Below are positions 11,810 to 23,442 of a stretch of DNA of 64,000 bases, piece by piece (positions within the stretch are counted from its first letter, which is position 1; each line of letters begins with the position of its first letter). Both the position numbers and the translations under genes were made by a program. This stretch comes from Hofstenia miamia (lineage: Eukaryota > Xenacoelomorpha > Acoela). Below the pieces are notes generated by a model. That model was not told the origin of the DNA. It did no database searches and was given only the letters and a program-made list of their open reading frames with translations. The stretch lies in contig SCFE01000025.1 in the NCBI GenBank assembly GCA_004352715.1, forward strand, positions 2,254,284 through 2,318,283, in the 5' to 3' direction.

Positions 11810-13492
11810 CAAAGTGGGGTGTTTATGGGGTATGGGGACATTTGGTTATAATTTGAAAATTATACTTAAAAACATGATTTCTATAGGTAAAATAGGCTGA
11901 AAATTACAATAAAATAGGTTTCAGGCATATTTTTTGCTATTTTGAGTATAAATATTATGTACGAACTTATATTTTTTCAATATTTTACCACTTTGTTTGA
12001 TCTATTTTGTAGATTCACTCGGGGACACCCCCATGTTTTAATTATTTTGAATTGAGATCTAAGACAACTACTGAGACACTGTATTTAGCTAGATAATAAA
12101 ATGTGAGACATGTGGGGAAGCACCGCACAAGCAAGTTTCTAAACCTATAGCCATCATTTCGGCGTGATGTTGTGGAATTGGTTATCTTGGATGTTTGTTT
12201 CTTCTGTTGGAGATCTATACAGTTACTAGTTACGAAAGATAAATTACCAATGTTTTTCGTACCTGTTAGTTCTGTTAGAATCACCGTTGCTCTAGTACAT
12301 GTTCACCTAAGTGACATTACGTCCTATGGCATAGTTCTCTCTGGAAACCACACTGTGAATCTACAATTGTTTCAATAAATATCTTGCATTGTGTTATTGT
12401 TTTTATTTTTAATTTAATTAAGAAAAGATAACTCCTAATTGCTAAATATGTTGGTAGGAAAGTAATCTAATTTAGACCTAAATCTACTATATTATTAAAA
12501 GCTAAGGTTAACACTACACTAGCAATTAATGTAACATTTTTCATTGTGAAAAGTTTAATATTTTAAGTAGGTTAAAATGTTTTGTTTAGCTTGATAGCTT
12601 CTTGAAAGGCAAATAGAAAATGTTTTTATTTCCTCTATAGCTCAAATAGAAAAAAAAGTTATGGTGGAAATGTAGTAGGAAATGTGCGGAGATTAGCATT
12701 AGAATGTTCTGCATCACATCAGGGTCCTGTCACGGTCGCCATGTAGAATCACTGGGGTGTGATTCTAGCGAACTCAAAGAGAATACAGTTCAAACTATTT
12801 CTATTTACAAAATGCTTTCGGCTTTATATATACAATATTTACAATATGTACAAATATTACAACTACCAGTCACTAACAAGAAAAGCGCGAGGTCTGGCCG
12901 ATAAATAGTAACAACTACCAGCGATGCTACATTATATTCATTAAAAGGCGCGGCTACTTGTGTGGTCATTTTTTAAGGATTTGGCCCAAAAGGATCCATT
13001 CGACAGCTCTTCACTCAAACATGCAAAAACTAAGGCGTAGGATTGTCTGACCCTTTTTTAGTTGCTTGACTTGACATCAACATTTGATCTAAAAATGGCA
13101 ACAAATTATGCAATGATAAGAGGGCGCATGGTATATATACTGTGTATGAATGAAAATATATTTTAGATAGACCATTGTTACATGTTTTGAAGCCTAATAG
13201 GATGATCTTTCACATAACACATTCTTTTTCCTTACCAATCTATGTTTAAAATGTACTTTACAGACCATAAATATGCCAATTAATGTGGTTTTTTAATGTT
13301 CGACTAAAGAATTAGCACTGATGTATAATTTTCTTTGACTTCTCAGTACCATAACTTTGTAACCGTTAAGACTAGAACCCTAAAATAAAGTTTTTTGTGA
13401 TCAGAAAAATGTACAGTATGGTTTGAATTCAATTTTAAACAGTTTTGAATAAGTGCATTTTTAACCAAATGTCCCCATAACGCCCCACTGTG
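11810..13492. mobile_element. Transib-like non-autonomous DNA transposon inserted in a LINE
   Basis: The left end reads CAAAGTGGGGTG and the right end, reverse-complemented, reads CACAGTGGGGCG. Both continue within about 25 bases into GGGGACATTTGGTTA (the left end has a small insertion). ACCTC occurs directly outside both ends (11805-11809 and 13493-13497) as a 5-bp target duplication. Deleting the insert plus one ACCTC restores the host LINE reading frame. A 5-bp duplication with a CAC-type heptamer is the pattern of Transib elements, relatives of RAG1. No transposase is visible inside; the longest frames (12042-12284 minus, 12172-12378 plus) match nothing I know. Superfamily placement is an inference from ends only. 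Confidence 0.6.
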
Positions 13493-13497
13493 ACCTC

Positions 13498-14760
13498 TTA
13501 TGACACTCCCAGAACATACCTAGAACAAACTGTTTTTGACCTGAGGAAAAGGCACATAATTTCCCTTATGCCCTTCATAGAAGTGACCTTCACAAGATCT
13601 GCTACATCCCATATCTGGTCAGAAAGGTTAGTCATTTCTATAAATGCATTCGTAACGCCTTAAGAGAGGTCCCAACCAGTTCCATTTCGGTTCGTGGCCC
13701 TGCATGGATTAGCAAGGTCGTACTTGATATTCTGTACAAAAAGGATATTGCTTTCAAAGCGTGTAAATTCTAGGAAAGCCAGCACCTGTCCTATAAATTG
13801 GAGCAAGTCTTCCTGAATACTAAGATGAAATTTATTGAGGAAGCAGTCTGCTAGAGATCACTGGAATCTATACTGTTCCTTCACTGGCGGCAAACACCAA
13901 GCTCCTCTGCGGGACCTGATTGATTCTCATGTCAATGTCCAGACCGCTTTCAATGAAATCAGTAATAATTTCAAGTCTGTCATGAGCCCAAGTTCCATTG
14001 GAAATCTGAATAACGAATTTGACTACTCTTCTTGTATGCTATGGAATCTGGTAGAGCCAAGTATCGTACACAAGTATCTGAGTTCAATTAAGACCCCAGA
14101 TACAGTAGGTACAGGAGCAGATGAGATGCCTAATTAAATCTACAAGCGTTCTTCCAAAGCTCAGGCTGATCCCCTTTGTATCATTGTAAATAGTTCATTT
14201 CTTGAAAAAATTTCCCCTACGTCTTCAAGGAGGCTTGTATTGCGCCAATCCCTAAGAACCCACACCCTACAATTGATTAATTGAGGCCTACATCGCTCCG
14301 TTCAATTCCTTCAAAATGCTTGGAATTCTGTGCTTTTGATAGCATACCTCACGACAAACTACTGAAGAAACTCAGTGATGTCCTGTCTGATGACATCGTG
14401 AGCTGCTACATTTTTACTTAACAAACCGATCTTTCAAGGCTCACTATATGAGGCACCTTAGCAACACTTTCCACATTAATTCTGGGGTACCACAAGGATC
14501 ACTAATTGGGCCCATCCTTTTTATTTTCTTCATTTCAGATCTAAAAGTACTACAAGGCTTTCTCAGCAAGCATGCAGATGATATCATGACTGTAAGGAAA
14601 GGTTTCCATGTTGTTACTGCCGCTTCCAATATATCTGCTTATTGTGCGGCAAATGGTCTCAAGTTGAATGTTCGTAAGTGTCAGCAAATGCTGATAACAA
14701 ACAGTCGAAATTATAATTCCGTTTTGCAAGATGAATTCCCTCTCATGGAACAATTGTAAG
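13498..14760 (+). pseudogene. LINE reverse transcriptase
   Basis: Resumes the LINE after the insertion. The 13835-14137 part carries the linker (MRKQSARDHWNLYCSFTGGK; IDSHVNVQTAFNEISNNFKS). Near 14290-14370 LRPTSLRSIPSKCLE and DSIPHDKLLKKL resemble motifs 1-2 and the end of motif A, with an internal deletion between them. The 14448-14759 frame has HINSGVPQGSLIGPILFIFF (motif B) and FLSKHADDIMTV, the catalytic x-A-D-D box with His before it instead of the usual Tyr/Phe. NGLKLNVRKCQQMLITNSRN follows as motif D. Confidence 0.8.
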
Positions 14761-15192
14761 TACTCGGTATACCAATGGATAACAAGCTATCCTTCAATAG
14801 TCATTTCAGTTCTGCCATTAGTAAAGCTGCGTCTCGCCTGACCATTCTACGTCAGCTTAGGGGCGTATGTGACGATAATAGTCTTAGATCCATTTTAAGG
14901 CCTCAATTGTAAGTATTTTTTACTATTGTGCTCCAGTGTTTGTCGGCTTAAACAAGTCAATTGAAGATAAAGTTCAACGCGTCATTAATAGAGGTGAGCG
15001 TTTGATTGGTGCTGGTCCGCGGATTACGAACTATAACGAAAGGAAGCTGACATTGGCAAGAAACTTCTTCAATCAATGCTCTAAGCCAAAACACCCACTC
15101 CATCACTACAATTCTCTTACGCATCCAATATCGGGACGCTTGCAAAAAGGGTTCTGCAGACTGAAAATCAGGGACAAACTGTCAATCTGTTA
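14760..15192 (+). pseudogene. LINE C-terminal region
   Basis: After a stop at 14757-14759 the sequence continues LGIPMDNKLSFNSHF, the thumb. Then 14936-15193 reads FVGLNKSIEDKVQRVINRGE followed by RLIGAGPRITNYNERK. It is the homologue of the fragment at 36.48-36.8 kb (DYCAPLFVGIPNYLNNDMQK). The frame is broken near 14910. Confidence 0.65.
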
Positions 15193-15586
15193 ACTGTCAA
15201 TTATTTTATAATTTTTCTGTAGCTTGAACTAAACGATTTTTCTCTCAAATTACATTCGATTTGTTAAAAAGATAATTCTAGTAAACATTGAGTAAAATGT
15301 TAACATTTACTCAATTTACTAAAGACAAACAGAGACCAGTTATAAATCAAATGACCTTGTTTGAATGAAAATAAATACAGATTTGAAATCAGCGTAAAAA
15401 AGGTTGGCACTTTTTCAATCTTGAAAATCTCAAATTTTCAAAATTTATCTCAAATACTTCCAAAATTTTGCTTAACGGACACATTTCCCTTAGAAAAATT
15501 ACTGCAAGTGTTCATTCTGAGAGAAATTTGGAATATTTAAGATTTTATAGAATGAAAGTACCAAACGTAAAAAACTGCATACAGTG

Positions 15587-15864
15587 CAGAGTTTTCGAGT
15601 TACTCGGTCCGAGTTCGAGCTTTTACGTTTCGAGTATTTTCTTAAAAAATTCTGAGTTCGATAGAGATTTTTTTTCTAATTCCGAGTTATTTAGGGTAAA
15701 AAACCTTTATTTTGCAATAATTCTAAGCTAAAAATAGTTATTTGCGATTGGTAAAAAAGTGAAATTTAAAATAATTGATGATTTCTCTTCCGAGATTTTC
15801 TGATCGAATTTTGCGAACTTATTCGAGTTCGAGTTCTTCACATTCCGAGTACTCGAAAGCCCTG
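15587..15864. mobile_element. hAT-type MITE, 278 bp
   Basis: The left end is CAGAGTTTTCGAGTTACTCG. The reverse-complemented right end is CAGGGCTTTCGAGTACTCGG. The 8 bases outside each end are ATACAGTG and ATCTAGTG, a decayed 8-bp duplication with 6 of 8 identical. CAGRG termini with an 8-bp duplication are the hAT pattern. The interior repeats GAGTTCGAG-like words and has no coding capacity. Confidence 0.7.
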
Positions 15865-16008
15865 ATCTAGTGTGACAAAAAAGGCCAAAAAAATCGGACT
15901 CGCTAGTTTCATTACTATAACTAAACACCATATATGTTTGAATAGAATCATGGGTTGGTGCTTTTTTTCAATCTATAAAATCTTAAATCTTCCAAAATTC
16001 TCTCAGAA

Positions 16009-16382
16009 TTGACATTTGCAGGAATTTTTCTAAGAGAAATGTGTCCATTACTCAAGAACAAGCTGGAAGCTGCACATAGCCGTTGTTTAAATAGGGTCAA
16101 TGGCGATGCCATTGTCACCCAATTGGAAGCGCGTAGAGAAAAAATCGACCTGGTCTCAACAATCAGATATGCATCAACAAGGAAGCATACTTTGAAATGG
16201 CGAAATCAAGCGCATTGCGCGGCAATTCGAAGAAACTGTATAAGAAATGGTGTGGGACAAATATAAGGGCGCATTTTCTCAGTGTCTGTGTGGTAGACAA
16301 ATGGAATGCGTTGCCAGATAATGTCGTCACTTCAACGTCCGTCAACATGTTCAAATCTGGATTGAGGGGTGCCCGTGAATAG
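16009..16382 (+). pseudogene. LINE C-terminal tail
   Basis: Two overlapping frames give EAAHSRCLNRVNGDAIVTQL, then the typical CR1/jockey ending KLYKKWCGTNIRAHFLSVCV and VDKWNALPDNVVTSTSVNMF followed by KSGL. The family form is FFSxRVVxxWNxLPxxVVxaxSvxxFKxxL. One frame change lies near 16200. The stop at 16380 is the likely original end of the element's ORF2. Confidence 0.8.
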
Positions 16383-17096
16383 GGCATCCAGACATGTAAA
16401 GGTCAGTTTATTCAATAATATTTTTGGAAGGATTTGAGATAAATTTGAGATTTTCAAGAATGAAAAAAGGGTGTTTGCTAAAGTGGGCTAAAAACCACAA
16501 ATGCGATAACTTTTAATCTATAAATCTTAAAGCAACGCAGTTTAGAACAACTAAGTAGTGCTTCTACACGTGGAATTGATATTTCTATTGAAATAGATGT
16601 CTTAGAGGTATATGTTTTATCTATTTTTCGCTAGCTGTATTGCAGAATGTACTTTGTTTGGGGCTATTCATAGGTAATTTGCTTTTGTTGTAAGATAGAG
16701 ATGTAAATATAGATTACAAACACAAAAGTAGACAAATATTTCAATTGCTCAAAATCAATAAATATCAAAATTACAGGGATATTTTTTAGCCCACTTTAGC
16801 TTTAGCCGACTTTTAGTAAACCGAAAAAAAATACAGACCAGAATCATGTGTACTCCAAAATTTCATGCAAAAAAAGAATTTAAATTTTTTCGAAATCATT
16901 GATTTTCGAATTTTTTCGGCGACTCTGTAAAGAATAAAGACCTTATTTTCATTAAACATTTTGATTTGAGTGGAAACAAATCCAAGACGTTTCATCCAAA
17001 GACAATTTATCAATGAATATTTACTTTATGACTAAAAGCGCTTTGGCCGTATAATTTCGGATAGCTTTAAGATTAAGAGCTACTACACATTAAAAG

Positions 17097-18840
17097 GGGT
17101 AGGTCTAAAATACGAAAGGTAAATTTGTAAACAATAATACGAAAGGGAGATGTGACATGTTAGAAATAAGCATGTCAATATATAATTTCATCTGAATCTG
17201 AACTGGCAATGGCAACTACCTTACTAGCTAACTTGAGTGTCAAGTTATGTGTCAGTTATGTTTAATATTAACCATTTTAATCATCTATAACTTATTCATT
17301 ATACATTTGATTTTATTTTCTAGTAATTTTATTGTTTTTACGAATATTAGTCGTTTTTCGTTAATACATATTATGCTAATAATATACGAAAGGGAGCGAT
17401 TTTTCCATTTTTCCTTTGCATATGTTATTTTTTGGAAATTCTACTCATTTTTTGCGCNNNNNNNNNNNNNNNNNNNNNNNNNNNNNNNNNNNNNNNNNNN
17501 NNNNNNNNNNNNNNNNNNNNNNNNNNNNNNNNNNNNNNNNNNNNNNNNNNNNNNNNNNNNNNNNNNNNNNNNNNNNNNNNNNNNNNNNNNNNNNNNNNNN
17601 NNNNNNNNNNNNNNNNNNNNNNNNNNNNNNNNNNNNNNNNNNNNNNNNNNNNNNNNNNNNNNNNNNNNNNNNNNNNNNNNNNNNNNNNNNNNNNNNNNNN
17701 NNNNNNNNNNNNNNNNNNNNNNNNNNNNNNNNNNNNNNNNNNNNNNNNNNNNNNNNNNNNNNNNNNNNNNNNNNNNNNNNNNNNNNNNNNNNNNNNNNNN
17801 NNNNNNNNNNNNNNNNNNNNNNNNNNNNNNNNNNNNNNNNNNNNNNNNNNNNNNNNNNNNNNNNNNNNNNNNNNNNNNNNNNNNNNNNNNNNNNNNNNNN
17901 NNNNNNNNNNNNNNNNNNNNNNNNNNNNNNNNNNNNNNNNNNNNNNNNNNNNNNNNNNNNNNNNNNNNNNNNNNNNNNNNNNNNNNNNNNNNNNNNNNNN
18001 NNNNNNNNNNNNNNNNNNNNNNNNNNNNNNNNNNNNNNNNNNNNNNNNNNNNNNNNNNNNNNNNNNNNNNNNNNNNNNNNNNNNNNNNNNNNNNNNNNNN
18101 NNNNNNNNNNNNNNNNNNNNNNNNNNNNNNNNNNNNNNNNNNNNNNNNNNNNNNNNNNNNNNNNNNNNNNNNNNNNNNNNNNNNNNNNNNNNNNNNNNNN
18201 NNNNNNNNNNNNNNNNNNNNNNNNNNNNNNNNNNNNNNNNNNNNNNNNNNNNNNNNNNNNNNNNNNNNNNNNNNNNNNNNNNNNNNNNNNNNNNNNNNNN
18301 NNNNNNNNNNNNNNNNNNNNNNNNNNNNNNNNNNNNNNNNNNNNNNNNNNNNNNNNNNNNNNNNNNNNNNNNNNNNNNNNNNNNNNNNNNNNNNNNAATT
18401 AGCTCCCTTTCGTATTTTAGTAATTTAGCGAAAGGAAGATGAAACTTAGAACTATCCAGAAATATGATAAGGTAGTAAGCGCAAAAAATGAGTAGAATTT
18501 CCAAAAAAATAACATATGCAAAGCAAAAATGGAAAAATCGCTCCCTTCCGTATATTATTAGCATAATATGTATTAACGAAAAACAACTAATATTCGTAAA
18601 AACAATAAAATTACTAGAAAATAAAATCAAATGCATAATGAATAAGTTATAGATGATTAAAATGGTTAATATTAAACATAACTGACACATAACTTGACAC
18701 TCAAGTTAGCTAGTAAGGTAGTTGCCATTGCCAGTTCAGATACCGATGAAATTATATATTGACATGCTCATTTCTAACATGTCGCATCTCCCTTTCGTAT
18801 TATTGTTTACAAATTTACCTTTCGTATTTTAGACCCACCG
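17097..18840. mobile_element. Mutator-like element with 361-bp terminal inverted repeats
   Basis: Bases 17097-17457 and the reverse complement of 18480-18840 are near-identical over 361 bp. They start GGGTAGGTCTAAAATACG and CGGTGGGTCTAAAATACG. A perfect 9-bp direct repeat, CATTAAAAG, flanks the element (17088-17096 and 18841-18849). Long inverted repeats with a 9-bp duplication are the Mutator/MULE pattern. TACGAAAGG-type words recur inside each repeat and again just inside the right repeat, perhaps as transposase-binding sites. 939 bases of the interior are unknown (N), so a transposase cannot be assessed. The element is too short to carry a full MULE transposase unless the gap size is wrong. 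Confidence 0.75.
17458..18396. other. Assembly gap (939 N) inside inverted-repeat element
   Basis: The gap begins exactly where the left inverted repeat ends in TTTGCGC, as expected when long inverted repeats defeat assembly. Confidence 1.
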
Positions 18841-18849
18841 CATTAAAAG

Positions 18850-21800
18850 TGATAAGATTCAGGTACTTAGAAACGTATGGGAGATTGTTAATTACACGAT
18901 CAGTGAATTCAATATTTAGTCTAACGCTGAAAATAATTTATTTATGTAAAATACAATTATAAAATGTATAATTCTAGGTATTGGGCCCTTGTCACTCTTA
19001 AAGTAATTAGCAAACAGTTTATATTTAGCAATTTATTGCTGAATTCATGCATTGTTCTAAAATATAATTTCGTAAGTTTTATAAATCTTGCTTTTATGTG
19101 AATATCGAGCTGATTGCGAATATCGAGCTGGAGTCACAACCCCTGAAGATATATATTAAATTTTTTTCTACTTACTACATTAACCAATAACTAATTTAAT
19201 GCTTTCTATGCACAATTGGTATTCATTAATTGCCAATCTCTTAGCCAAAAATCTTTAACAAGTTAAAAAAATAATTAAATTACGCTACAAGTACTTGAAA
19301 TTATAATTAAATTGTTATGGTAACACATATCTTTCTAAAATTTCACGTATATTCATTGATTCTATTCTTATTGATTTCTTCTTGAAGAACTGATGCTTCA
19401 AGGCCTAGACCTAGTTTTGTTCAAATGAATTAACCATGTGTGAAATCCTGCAGGTTGTAAGTTATTGAATAGATAGTTAAAACAATATTTTCATAATCAG
19501 TTAGTTAATTGAAATTTGCAATTTCTGATTGTGGGAGGGTTATCATGAGTGCTAGAAGGCTTTCACAAGAATGGCAAGACGGTCTTGCCAAGACCCAACC
19601 TTGTCCATCCTTAGCACCGCCACTAAGTATGAGGGGACGAGGACCATGCACATGTGATTTTTAATATTTTATATTTCTAATTCATCTGAACATTTTAGTC
19701 GCTAGTTCGTACAGTTAGAGGTAAATTGGGTGAATAAATTCAGTTAAGTATTATGTAATGGTACAGCAATTTTGTTTCCAAGTAAATTTTTATAATAGCT
19801 TATTTTTATTTTTTGATATAATAAGGCATTGTTGGGTATCTATCTACTAATTTTAGTAAAAAAAATTCCGTACGAACACTTCCACTATTCCTTCAAAAGT
19901 GCGCTCTTTCACGCTTCCAACATTTTGTGCCACGATAAATAATACATTCCTACACGCCTGTATAGTTTGCTCTAAATAGGGATTTATGAAATGTGTTAAT
20001 TTTAGTAAAACCACTCTAAATGAAATTCAAAATTCTGAAGATGAAACTTTGCAAAATTTTAACTTGAATAAATTTGAACAATTCGATCAAAACATTAATA
20101 TTCGAAAATATTACTTTTCGTATCTGCATCAATCATAAATCAATTTTTCACAGAAATAAACTCGATTTCAAAACCCTGAATGTGCATGATCGGAACAGTA
20201 AAAAACTGCAGTGGCATATCTAGGAAGAAAAACAAGAGCATGCACCTCTGGGAGTTTCAATCACACTATTATTGAGCTATATTGATGGTTATAAGTTCAA
20301 TATTTGCCTCTTGTAGCTCATCCAGTGTGGATAGAGTCTTCGGAGATATGCTTAGCCTGGCACAGGTCATTAGCTGCAAGGTAATTTGTTACTAACCCTG
20401 GCCTGAAATTGGGTTGTGTTGGAATATTTGGCAGCGGTGGTGCGCCATAAATTCATATTGATTTCCTGCAATACTGTAAAGTATTTCTTTCCGCTCATTT
20501 TTCTTTTTTAGCCGTGAAGGTCAGAGCGCAGTAAAAGCATATTTTATATACATGTATAAATGTATATACTTCTAAATTATTTTGTGAAAGGGAAATTCAT
20601 CTCAATTCGTTGGTTGGAAGTTGTTAACTTTATCACTACATATATATTTCTATATTACAACAATAATTTAAATATATGACTTGGGAAGATGTTCTAAAAG
20701 TAGACAATATGTTAAAAATTGAAGTTGGTTTCTGATGCGATTGGTATAAGTATTTGCCATTGATGTTGAATGGACAAGCCTTTCTGGTATTTGACCAGAT
20801 CGATTGTAAAGATAAACAAAATTTGCATAAAGTCATTTTCAGGCGTACCAAATTTTTTGTCTTAATGTGAATCAATGAATATTCATCATGCTGATTTTTA
20901 TTTTCCTTATTATTGTCTCGTGTTAAGCAAGAAAGTCTCAATTATGTCTCATTTTACGTAATCAGTTTTTACTAGGACTACCTACAAAAGTATCATACTG
21001 TATTGCAGTAGTGAAGAAATATCACCTACCATTGTTGAACTAGTAAGAACTATGATTGCACGATCGCAGAAATCACCCATGGGTGCATGTGAACATATTG
21101 ATAATTTTCAAACTATGACACCAAAAGAAAGCAAATATTTTTAAATATAGAGTAATTCAGATGGTAACAGAATGAAGAAAACCGCTGAAATTATTACCTT
21201 TATTTTAATGTTTTCCTCTCGTCTGATTTCGGACAAAATATGTTAACTACCAAACCTCAATGAGGGTTGTATATAGTCACGGATTTAAAATTTTAAAAAA
21301 TGTATAAATACTGAAAAATATTTTGTTACATTTTGTTATGTCTATGATTAAGAAACAAACATACTGTTTTTAGCCTTTAATCAAATTGGGTTTCCAAAGC
21401 AAGTTATGTGTCACCTTAAACCGCTTGCGGTGTCTTTATATTAATTAAGTTCCATAGTATTAGAATCTGGGCCGAAAAATTTAAATGTATGAAATATAAT
21501 TTATAAAGAATTCTTATTAGTATAACAAAACTGTATTGAAATTGCAATTTTTTCCGCAACTGCCTTTTGAAAATCCGTTTGTTTTAATTTTGATGCATCG
21601 TATTTTTTCACTTTTGCTAATTGGGTTACTGGTAGCTATTCAAATTTTTCGGGATTTACCGAAATCCGGTATAAAATATCAAAACGTAGTCTATGGACAT
21701 TTCCAATATGTGCATTATTGCTAAATTCTGAGAAAAAAATTGATTTAAAAATATAACTTTCGAGGAAAAAACTATTTTTCCATCATACGCATTTTGACAT

Positions 21801-22720
21801 GCAACAAAACAAGTTTTTCTCACATATTAAGACGTAGTCTATTTCGTTGGCTTGACAATACATTGCCACGAACACTTGATGATGACGATGCTAAAATTAT
21901 TTCATGTACAAGAAGGCGATATTAATCGAAAAATGAGGTTGTTCGTCAGTAATAATTAAACAATTTTTATCCGGTATCCGACAGTCAAATTATACGTAAT
22001 TATCTGGTATATTAAATTTACTATCCGGATCCAATTTTTACTAATTTTGTACGTAGAATACCTCATTAATATTGTGTCGTCATGTATTATCGTTTAAAGT
22101 GTGCTCTTCATTATCCTTACAGTACAAATTTAGCCACATCTCGGCCGGGAAGGGGTTCTACTGATGAAGCACCCTCTTGAGAAATGTTATATTTCTTATT
22201 TGAAAGGCGATTTGTCCCCTCATTTTTTTTACTTTTCCTTAATTTTATGATTGCTTTTTAAGATTTTATTCAATTAAACCAATATTTATTTTATCCTGCA
22301 ATGGATTTGTTGTTCTGTAGATTACTGTTTACATACCACATATTAATTTGGTGTATATATACAATGTATATTTTGTACTTAGCTCTATTTTATAACGACA
22401 AGGCACCAGAATATCGATTTTTTTCTATTAATATTCAGCCATATGTAAGCTATAGTGCTGTCAAGTTTAGCTACTTGATAATGAATAGTATTAATTTTAT
22501 TAGGAGTGCTATTAGATCACCCCCTCAGTTTTAAAAGTGGGCAAAATCCGGTTGAGATAGGTTTAATGTATTTATCTGATGACTTACATTTTATATGACT
22601 GCCTATTGGCTATATTAGTTATATATCATTGGCATTAGCATTTATGTTTTTCCTGTAAATGTGATTTATTTTTCATTAATGTTGCTATTACAAATTCTTT
22701 AACTATTTTTCATGTTTTCA
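18850..22720. other. 5' flank of bestrophin, no gene recognised
   Basis: AT-rich sequence. A more GC-rich patch at 19530-19650 carries the palindrome GGCAAGACGGTCTTGCC. TATCCGG words cluster at 21960-22040. I could not identify a TATA box or initiator with confidence, and I see no RNA gene. Confidence 0.45.
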
Positions 22721-22721
22721 T

Positions 22722-22727
22722 AGTATG
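22722..22727 (+). promoter_or_regulatory. Splice acceptor just before the bestrophin ATG
   Basis: The T-rich run TTTTTCATGTTTTCATAG ends one base before ATG (22725-22727). It ends in TAG like every other acceptor of this gene. It implies either a 5'-UTR intron or a trans-spliced leader. No upstream exon was identified. Confidence 0.4.
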
Positions 22728-22904
22728 GTGGTTGAATATTCTGGAGCGATCCGCGATCAGCGTCCTTTTGGTTTTATGAGGGTTATTTTCCGTTGGAAGG
22801 GTAGCATGTTTCGATTAATCTTTTGGGATGGTTTGGTTTACGCTATTGCTTGGATTGCAGTCTACATTCTAGGAAAATATGCCAATCCTGATACTTATTA
22901 TACG
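22725..22904 (+). CDS. Bestrophin exon 1
   Basis: Encodes residues 1-60, cytosolic N terminus and first membrane helix (LIFWDGLVYAIAWIAVYILG). Bestrophins start with a short MTxxY segment; MVVEYSG here fits and supports this ATG. It ends in phase 0 at donor ACG|GTAGGT. Confidence 0.85.
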
Positions 22905-23406
22905 GTAGGTTTAATACTTTTGTATATAAATGCTTTGAAATTTGAATACTAGTTACATAGGGTCATTGTTTAACCAGTTTTTTTGTTTAAAATGCCCTTC
23001 CAGTTGTTTTAGCCATTCCTATATCATTTTCCTTTTAATCAATTGTCATTTTTTCATACAGTAACTCTTTTAGAACTAAAAATTTCATTGTTTTAAATTT
23101 GAATTATATATTATATATGTAGTTTTTATGATTCGTTTCTGTAATAGTCGGCATATTTGTATTGCAGTTACCGTCGTTTAATATTAAGAATGCGATATTA
23201 ATGTTTCTACCGATGTACTCTTTTGCTATGCAATATATATATATATATANNNNNNNNNNNNNNNNNNNNNNNNNNNNNNNNNNNNNNNNNNNNNNNNNNN
23301 NNNNNNNNNNNNNNNNNNNNNNNNNNNNNNNNNNATTGCAGTTACCGTCGTTTAATATTAAGAATGCGATATTAATGTTTCTACCGATGTACTCTTTTGC
23401 TATGCA

Positions 23407-23442
<36 letters not shown>

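Larger units (their letters stand above)
11079..15195 (+). mobile_element. Non-LTR retrotransposon (CR1/jockey-like), interrupted and degenerate
   Basis: Four blocks read in order on one strand. The first is an ORF1-like RNA-binding segment (11079-11468). The second is an apurinic-type endonuclease remnant (11515-11809). The third is a reverse transcriptase (13498-14760). The last is the C-terminal part (to 15192). A DNA transposon at 11810-13492 splits the endonuclease end from the RT linker. Removing it together with one copy of its 5-bp duplication puts the LINE back in frame (PETS then YDTPRTYLEQ). Stops and frameshifts elsewhere show it is dead. A related C-terminal fragment lies at 36.0-36.8 kb. 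Confidence 0.85.
15403..16475. repeat. Foldback-like mosaic of direct and inverted repeats
   Basis: A block of about 60 bases with TTGAAAATCTCAAATTT and TTATCTCAAATACTTCCAAA at 15403-15470 recurs directly, diverged, at 15950-16000. It recurs inverted at about 16422-16475, as AAGGATTTGAGATAAATTTG then AGATTTTCAAGAATG. A second inverted pair links GGACACATTTCCCTTAG at about 15477 with CTAAGAGAAATGTGTCC at about 16028. A hAT-type MITE and a LINE tail lie inside. The whole block may be a composite inverted-repeat element or the product of nested insertions. Confidence 0.6.

Noticed and set aside
12700-12960. GTCACGGTCGCCATGTAG-type GC-rich patch inside the Transib-like insert
   Set aside because: Recalled retroelement leader sequences, but no paired LTR or coding region supports it.
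17247-18690. Very long open frames on both strands across 17.2-18.7 kb
   Set aside because: They are almost entirely N translated as X; the readable ends are the inverted repeat.
20636-20941. 101-codon minus-strand frame
   Set aside because: No motif, low complexity and no support from neighbours; likely chance.
21960-22040. Clustered TATCCGG words
   Set aside because: Suggest a hAT-like end, but no partner end or duplication could be found.
22161-22190. CTGATGA followed by GAAA (hammerhead-like) upstream of bestrophin
   Set aside because: The bases between do not form a convincing stem II, and no Penelope coding sequence lies next to it.
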